DNA from: Pseudomonadota bacterium
GTDB taxonomy: Bacteria; Pseudomonadota; Gammaproteobacteria; Xanthomonadales; Rhodanobacteraceae
Direction of reading: 5' to 3'
Assembly (NCBI GenBank): GCA_021798675.1
Contig: JAJZGE010000034.1
Span: 1-9,720, forward strand
Length of the DNA: 9,720 bases
Shown: positions 7,036 through 9,720 of the stretch, one piece after another
How positions within the stretch are numbered: the first letter of the stretch is position 1
Layout of the letters: each line of letters starts with the position of its first letter
Notes under the pieces: generated by a model
Told to the model about the DNA's origin: nothing
The model's database searches: none
The model's input: only the letters and a program-made list of their open reading frames with translations
Program-made: the position numbers and the translations under genes

Positions 7036-7684
7036 GTTCCGTGCGAGCACCCGCCCCTCACCTCAATCCTATCCCCGGAGGGGAGATGAAGCGAACGCAA
7101 AAGGCTTGCTTGTGGCGGGGGTGGATGAGGCCGGGCGAGGGCCGTTGGCCGGGCCGCTGGCAGTGGCGGCGGTGATTCTCGACCCGGCGCGCCCGATCGC
7201 CGGGCTCGACGATTCGAAGAAGCTCAGCGCGGCCCGGCGCGAAGCGCTGTATCCACTGATCATCGAGCGCGCGCTGGCGTATTGCGTGGTGCTGATCGAG
7301 CCTGACGAGATCGACCGGCTGAACATTTTCCAGGCGACCATGGCCGGCATGCGTCGGGCCGTGGCCGGTCTGGCCGTGGCCGCCGACGAGGCGCTGATCG
7401 ATGGCAACCAGCTGCCGCAGGATCTGCCCTGCCCGGGCCGCGCGATCGTCGGCGGCGACGCGCTGGAGCCGGCGATCAGCGCTGCCTCGATCCTCGCCAA
7501 GGTCAGCCGCGACCGCCTGATGGTGGCGTTGGATGCGGCGCATCCGGGCTACGGCTTTGCCGTGCACAAGGGTTACCCCACGCCCGCCCACCTGGCCGCG
7601 CTGCAGCGGCTGGGGCCGTGCGCGCAGCATCGCCGCAGCTTCGCCCCGGTGCGCGTGCTGCTGCAGCGGCCGCCATCGTCGTGA
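7022..7684 (+). CDS. rnhB: RNase HII
   Basis: RNase HII cuts the RNA strand of RNA-DNA hybrids and removes single ribonucleotides wrongly built into DNA, starting ribonucleotide excision repair. The 220-aa protein contains the family core from about residue 29: [12 protein letters not shown] (33-44), LDDSKKLS (62-69), ALIDGN (124-129) and [13 protein letters not shown] (152-164), then HKGYPTPAH (182-190) and HRRSFAPV (203-210). The DEDD metal-binding set is visible as Asp35, Glu36, Asp127 and Asp146. The start at ATG 7022 is chosen from GGAGG at 7011-7015; it overlaps lpxB by 14 bases. The result is a leader of about 28 residues, longer than the roughly 10 in E. coli, encoded by a GC-rich repeat-like stretch (7053-7086). 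rnhB between lpxB and dnaE is a conserved gammaproteobacterial arrangement. Identity is firm; the leader is probably not part of the folded enzyme. Confidence 0.95.
   Translation: MRVGEFRASTRPSPQSYPRRGDEANAKGLLVAGVDEAGRGPLAGPLAVAAVILDPARPIAGLDDSKKLSAARREALYPLIIERALAYCVVLIEPDEIDRLNIFQATMAGMRRAVAGLAVAADEALIDGNQLPQDLPCPGRAIVGGDALEPAISAASILAKVSRDRLMVALDAAHPGYGFAVHKGYPTPAHLAALQRLGPCAQHRRSFAPVRVLLQRPPSS
7053..7086. repeat. Repeat-like GC hairpin inside the 5' end of rnhB
   Basis: The stretch starting CCCCTCACCTCAATCC (7054-7069) ends in a hairpin, TCCCC (7072-7076) with GGGGA (7080-7084) around GGA. From memory it resembles the dispersed intergenic repeat of many Xanthomonadales genomes (CCCTCACCCCAACCCCTCTCCC…GGGAGAGG type), here degenerate. 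It is translated in the rnhB frame as [12 protein letters not shown]. Only one copy is in this window, so repetition cannot be shown from this sequence alone. Confidence 0.4.
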
Positions 7685-7819
7685 GCCTGCGTCGCGGCGA
7701 ACGCGAAGAGCTCCCGCACAGCGGCAGCCCACGCGCCGTTTGCGCAATTGCAGTGGAAGTCAATCTTGCTGCTGCACGGAGCGCCGGTTAGCCTGCATGG
7801 ACTCACCGCGTCTGCCTGC
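7685..7819 (+). other. rnhB–dnaE intergenic region
   Basis: No gene or clear terminator is visible in these 135 bases. There is a small stem TCGCG/CGCGA (7692-7696 with 7702-7706) and an 8-base palindrome TTGCGCAA (7740-7747), whose TTGCGC could pass for a poor -35 box, but no matching -10 follows. The dnaE frame stays open leftward from its ATG to a TTG at 7766 that has GGAAG (7755-7759) 6 bases before it. The gap is long enough for a dnaE promoter, but I cannot point to one. Confidence 0.4.
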
Positions 7820-9720
7820 ATGACTGTCCGCTATACCCACCTGCACCTGCACAGCGAATATTCGCTGGTCGACTCGACCATCCGCATCAAGGCGCTGGTC
7901 GAGGCCTGCGTGCGCGCAGGCATGCCGGCGGTGGCGCTCACCGACGAGTGCAACATGTTCGCGTTGGTGAAGTTCTACAAGGCGTGCAGCGCGGCGGGGA
8001 TCAAGCCGATCGGCGGCTGCGACCTGTGGATTTCCGCGCCTGATGACCCGCGGCCGTGGCGACTCACCCTGCTGTGCCAGAACCGCGAAGGCTATCTCAA
8101 CCTGTCGCGGCTGGTGTCGCGCGCATGGCGCGACGGCCAGCACGGCGGGCGGGCGCTGGTCGACGCCGCGTGGCTGGGCACGCAGACCACCGGCGGCCTG
8201 ATCGCCCTGCTCGGACGCGACAGCGAAGTGGCCCGCGTCGCCTTGCAGCAGGGCAGCGACGCCGCGCTGGAAAAGCTCCACCCGCTGGCACAGCTGCTGC
8301 CGGACCGGTTGTACCTGGAACTTACCCGCTGCGGCCGCGACAACGAGGAAAGCTGGAATACCGCCGCGCTCGCGCTGGCCGCCGAACTCGCGCTGCCGGT
8401 ACTGGCCAGCAACGACGTGCGCTTCCTCACCCGCGATGATTTCGAGGCGCACGAAGCGCGCGTGTGCATCAACCAGGGCCGCGTGCTGGCCGACGCGAAG
8501 CGCCCACGCGACTATGCCGAGCAGCAGTACCTGAAGTCGCCCGAGGAAATGGCCGCGCTGTTCGCCGACCTGCCGGAGGCGCTGGAAAACACCGTCGAGC
8601 TGGCCCGGCGCTGCAACCTGGAGCTGACTTTCGGCAAGTATTTCCTGCCCGACTTTCCGGTGCCGGCCGGGCATGACCTCGCCAGCCACATCCGCGAGCT
8701 GTCGCGCGAGGGCCTGCGGCAACGCCTCGCCAGCGCGCCGCTGGCCAACGGCCACACGCTGGACGCCTACCAGACACGGCTGGAACGCGAGCTCGATGTG
8801 ATCATCGAGATGGGCTTCCCCGGCTACTTCCTGATCGTGGCCGACTTCATCAACTGGGCCAAGCAGCAAGGCATCCCGGTCGGGCCGGGACGCGGTTCCG
8901 GCGCCGGCTCGCTGGTGGCGTGGGCGCTGAAGATCACCGATCTCGACCCGCTGCAGTTCGACCTGCTGTTCGAGCGCTTCCTCAACCCCGAACGCATCTC
9001 GATGCCGGACTTCGACATCGACTTCTGCATGGATCGCCGCGACGAGGTGATCGAGTACGTGTCGCGCAAGTACGGCCGCGACCGCGTCAGCCAGATCATC
9101 ACCTACGGCTCGATGGCGGCCAAGGCGGTGCTGCGCGACTCCGGCCGCGTGCTCGGCATGGGCTACGGCCAGGTCGACAAGCTGGCCAAGCTGATTCCGC
9201 CGCGGCCACTCGACCTCACGCTGTCCGACGCGCTCGGCCGCTCGGAGAAATCCAAGAAGGAAACCGACCGCGTGGTGCGGGAGTTCTGCGATGCCTACGC
9301 GCAGGACGAGGACGCGCGGGCGCTGATCGACCTGGCGCTGAAGCTGGAAAACCTCACCCGCAACGCCGGCAAGCACGCCGGCGGCGTGGTGATCGCGCCC
9401 ACCGCGCTCACCGATTTCGCGCCGCTGTACAGCGAGCCCGGCGGCGGCGGCGTGGTGACCCAGTACGACAAGGACGACGTCGAGGCGGTCGGGCTGGTGA
9501 AGTTCGACTTCCTCGGTCTGCGCACGCTCACCATCATCGACTGGACGGTGAAGGCGATCAACGTGCGGCGCCAGCAGAACGGCGAGGCGCCGCTGGACAT
9601 TTCGCAGCTGCCGCTGGATGACGCAACCACCTACAACGAGGTGTTCAAGAAAGCGCGGACAGTCGCGATATTCCAGTTCGAATCCGGTGGCATGCAGCGC
9701 ATGCTGAAGGACGCCAAGCC
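7820..9720 (+). CDS. dnaE: DnaE, DNA polymerase III alpha subunit, 5' part
   Basis: DnaE is the catalytic subunit of the replicative polymerase. The window holds the first 633 codons of a protein usually near 1,160-1,200 residues; the frame is open at the right edge. The PHP domain spans about 1-280, beginning THLHLHSEYSLVD (6-18). The polymerase palm and thumb follow, with GPGRGSGAGSLVAW (355-368), the FLNPERISMPDFDIDF block (387-402) and KFDFLGLRTLTII (561-573). The catalytic aspartates are Asp399, Asp401 and Asp563, matching E. coli 401, 403 and 555. The PHP metal site is mixed: His9 and His11 are present, while later ligand positions are replaced (Glu43, Arg81, Arg201). ATG 7820 matches the family start but has no ribosome site nearby. 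Both the motif set and the lpxB-rnhB-dnaE order indicate the main replicative DnaE, not the error-prone DnaE2 (ImuC). Confidence 0.97.
   Translation, partial: MTVRYTHLHLHSEYSLVDSTIRIKALVEACVRAGMPAVALTDECNMFALVKFYKACSAAGIKPIGGCDLWISAPDDPRPWRLTLLCQNREGYLNLSRLVSRAWRDGQHGGRALVDAAWLGTQTTGGLIALLGRDSEVARVALQQGSDAALEKLHPLAQLLPDRLYLELTRCGRDNEESWNTAALALAAELALPVLASNDVRFLTRDDFEAHEARVCINQGRVLADAKRPRDYAEQQYLKSPEEMAALFADLPEALENTVELARRCNLELTFGKYFLPDFPVPAGHDLASHIRELSREGLRQRLASAPLANGHTLDAYQTRLERELDVIIEMGFPGYFLIVADFINWAKQQGIPVGPGRGSGAGSLVAWALKITDLDPLQFDLLFERFLNPERISMPDFDIDFCMDRRDEVIEYVSRKYGRDRVSQIITYGSMAAKAVLRDSGRVLGMGYGQVDKLAKLIPPRPLDLTLSDALGRSEKSKKETDRVVREFCDAYAQDEDARALIDLALKLENLTRNAGKHAGGVVIAPTALTDFAPLYSEPGGGGVVTQYDKDDVEAVGLVKFDFLGLRTLTIIDWTVKAINVRRQQNGEAPLDISQLPLDDATTYNEVFKKARTVAIFQFESGGMQRMLKDAK

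Noticed and set aside
7086..7175. ATG at 7086 directly after the purine run GGAGGGGAG, looking like an ideal start
   Set aside because: It is out of frame with RNase HII and opens only a shadow frame; the purine run is better explained as the arm of the repeat-like hairpin.
7760..9376. Minus-strand frame of 538 codons opposite dnaE
   Set aside because: dnaE on the + strand is certain from its motifs. The antisense frame shows no family motif and has the composition expected of a GC3 shadow. The long minus frames opposite lpxD, lpxA and lpxB are dismissed for the same reason.
1..9720. A previously undescribed system such as a defence, mobile or biosynthetic cassette
   Set aside because: Every substantial + strand coding stretch is a recognised housekeeping gene in conserved order, and no gap is long enough to hide another standard-size gene.

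Overview
This window is a housekeeping block for envelope biogenesis plus DNA replication from a GC-rich gammaproteobacterium. The order is rseP (3' end) – bamA – lpxD – fabZ – lpxA – lpxB – rnhB – dnaE (5' end), all on the + strand. The proteins, the lack of skp between bamA and lpxD, and a methionine at the LpxA chain-length position fit the Xanthomonadales best (Xanthomonadaceae or Rhodanobacteraceae, for example Rhodanobacter or Dyella relatives). That assignment is inference from recalled families; no search was run.

Layout: bases 2-703 hold the end of the site-2 protease RseP. A 195-base gap (704-898) carries hairpins, including a perfect 10-bp stem. BamA follows (899-3307). A 133-base gap (3308-3440) sits where enterobacteria have skp and contains a 9-bp hairpin with a competing upstream arm. 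From 3441 to 7684 five genes are packed with overlaps: lpxD/fabZ share 8 bases, fabZ/lpxA share 4 (ATGA), lpxA/lpxB are 1 base apart, and lpxB/rnhB share 14. A 135-base gap then leads to dnaE (7820 to the window end), which runs off the right edge after 633 codons.

How they work together: LpxA, LpxD and LpxB are three of the early lipid A enzymes (LpxC and LpxH are not in this window). FabZ draws on the same (R)-3-hydroxyacyl-ACP pool and so competes with LpxA and LpxD. BamA inserts outer-membrane barrels, and RseP is the protease of the envelope-stress (sigma-E) pathway. RnhB and DnaE belong to genome maintenance and are conserved neighbours of the lpx cluster in gammaproteobacteria.

I see no mobile element, phage gene, CRISPR array, RNA gene or new multi-gene system. 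The points worth a second look are small: a repeat-like GC-rich hairpin read as coding sequence at the start of rnhB, structured leaders before bamA and lpxD, ambiguous starts for lpxD and dnaE, an unusual LpxB N-terminus, a half-decayed PHP metal site in DnaE, and a readable prediction of short acyl-chain use by LpxA.
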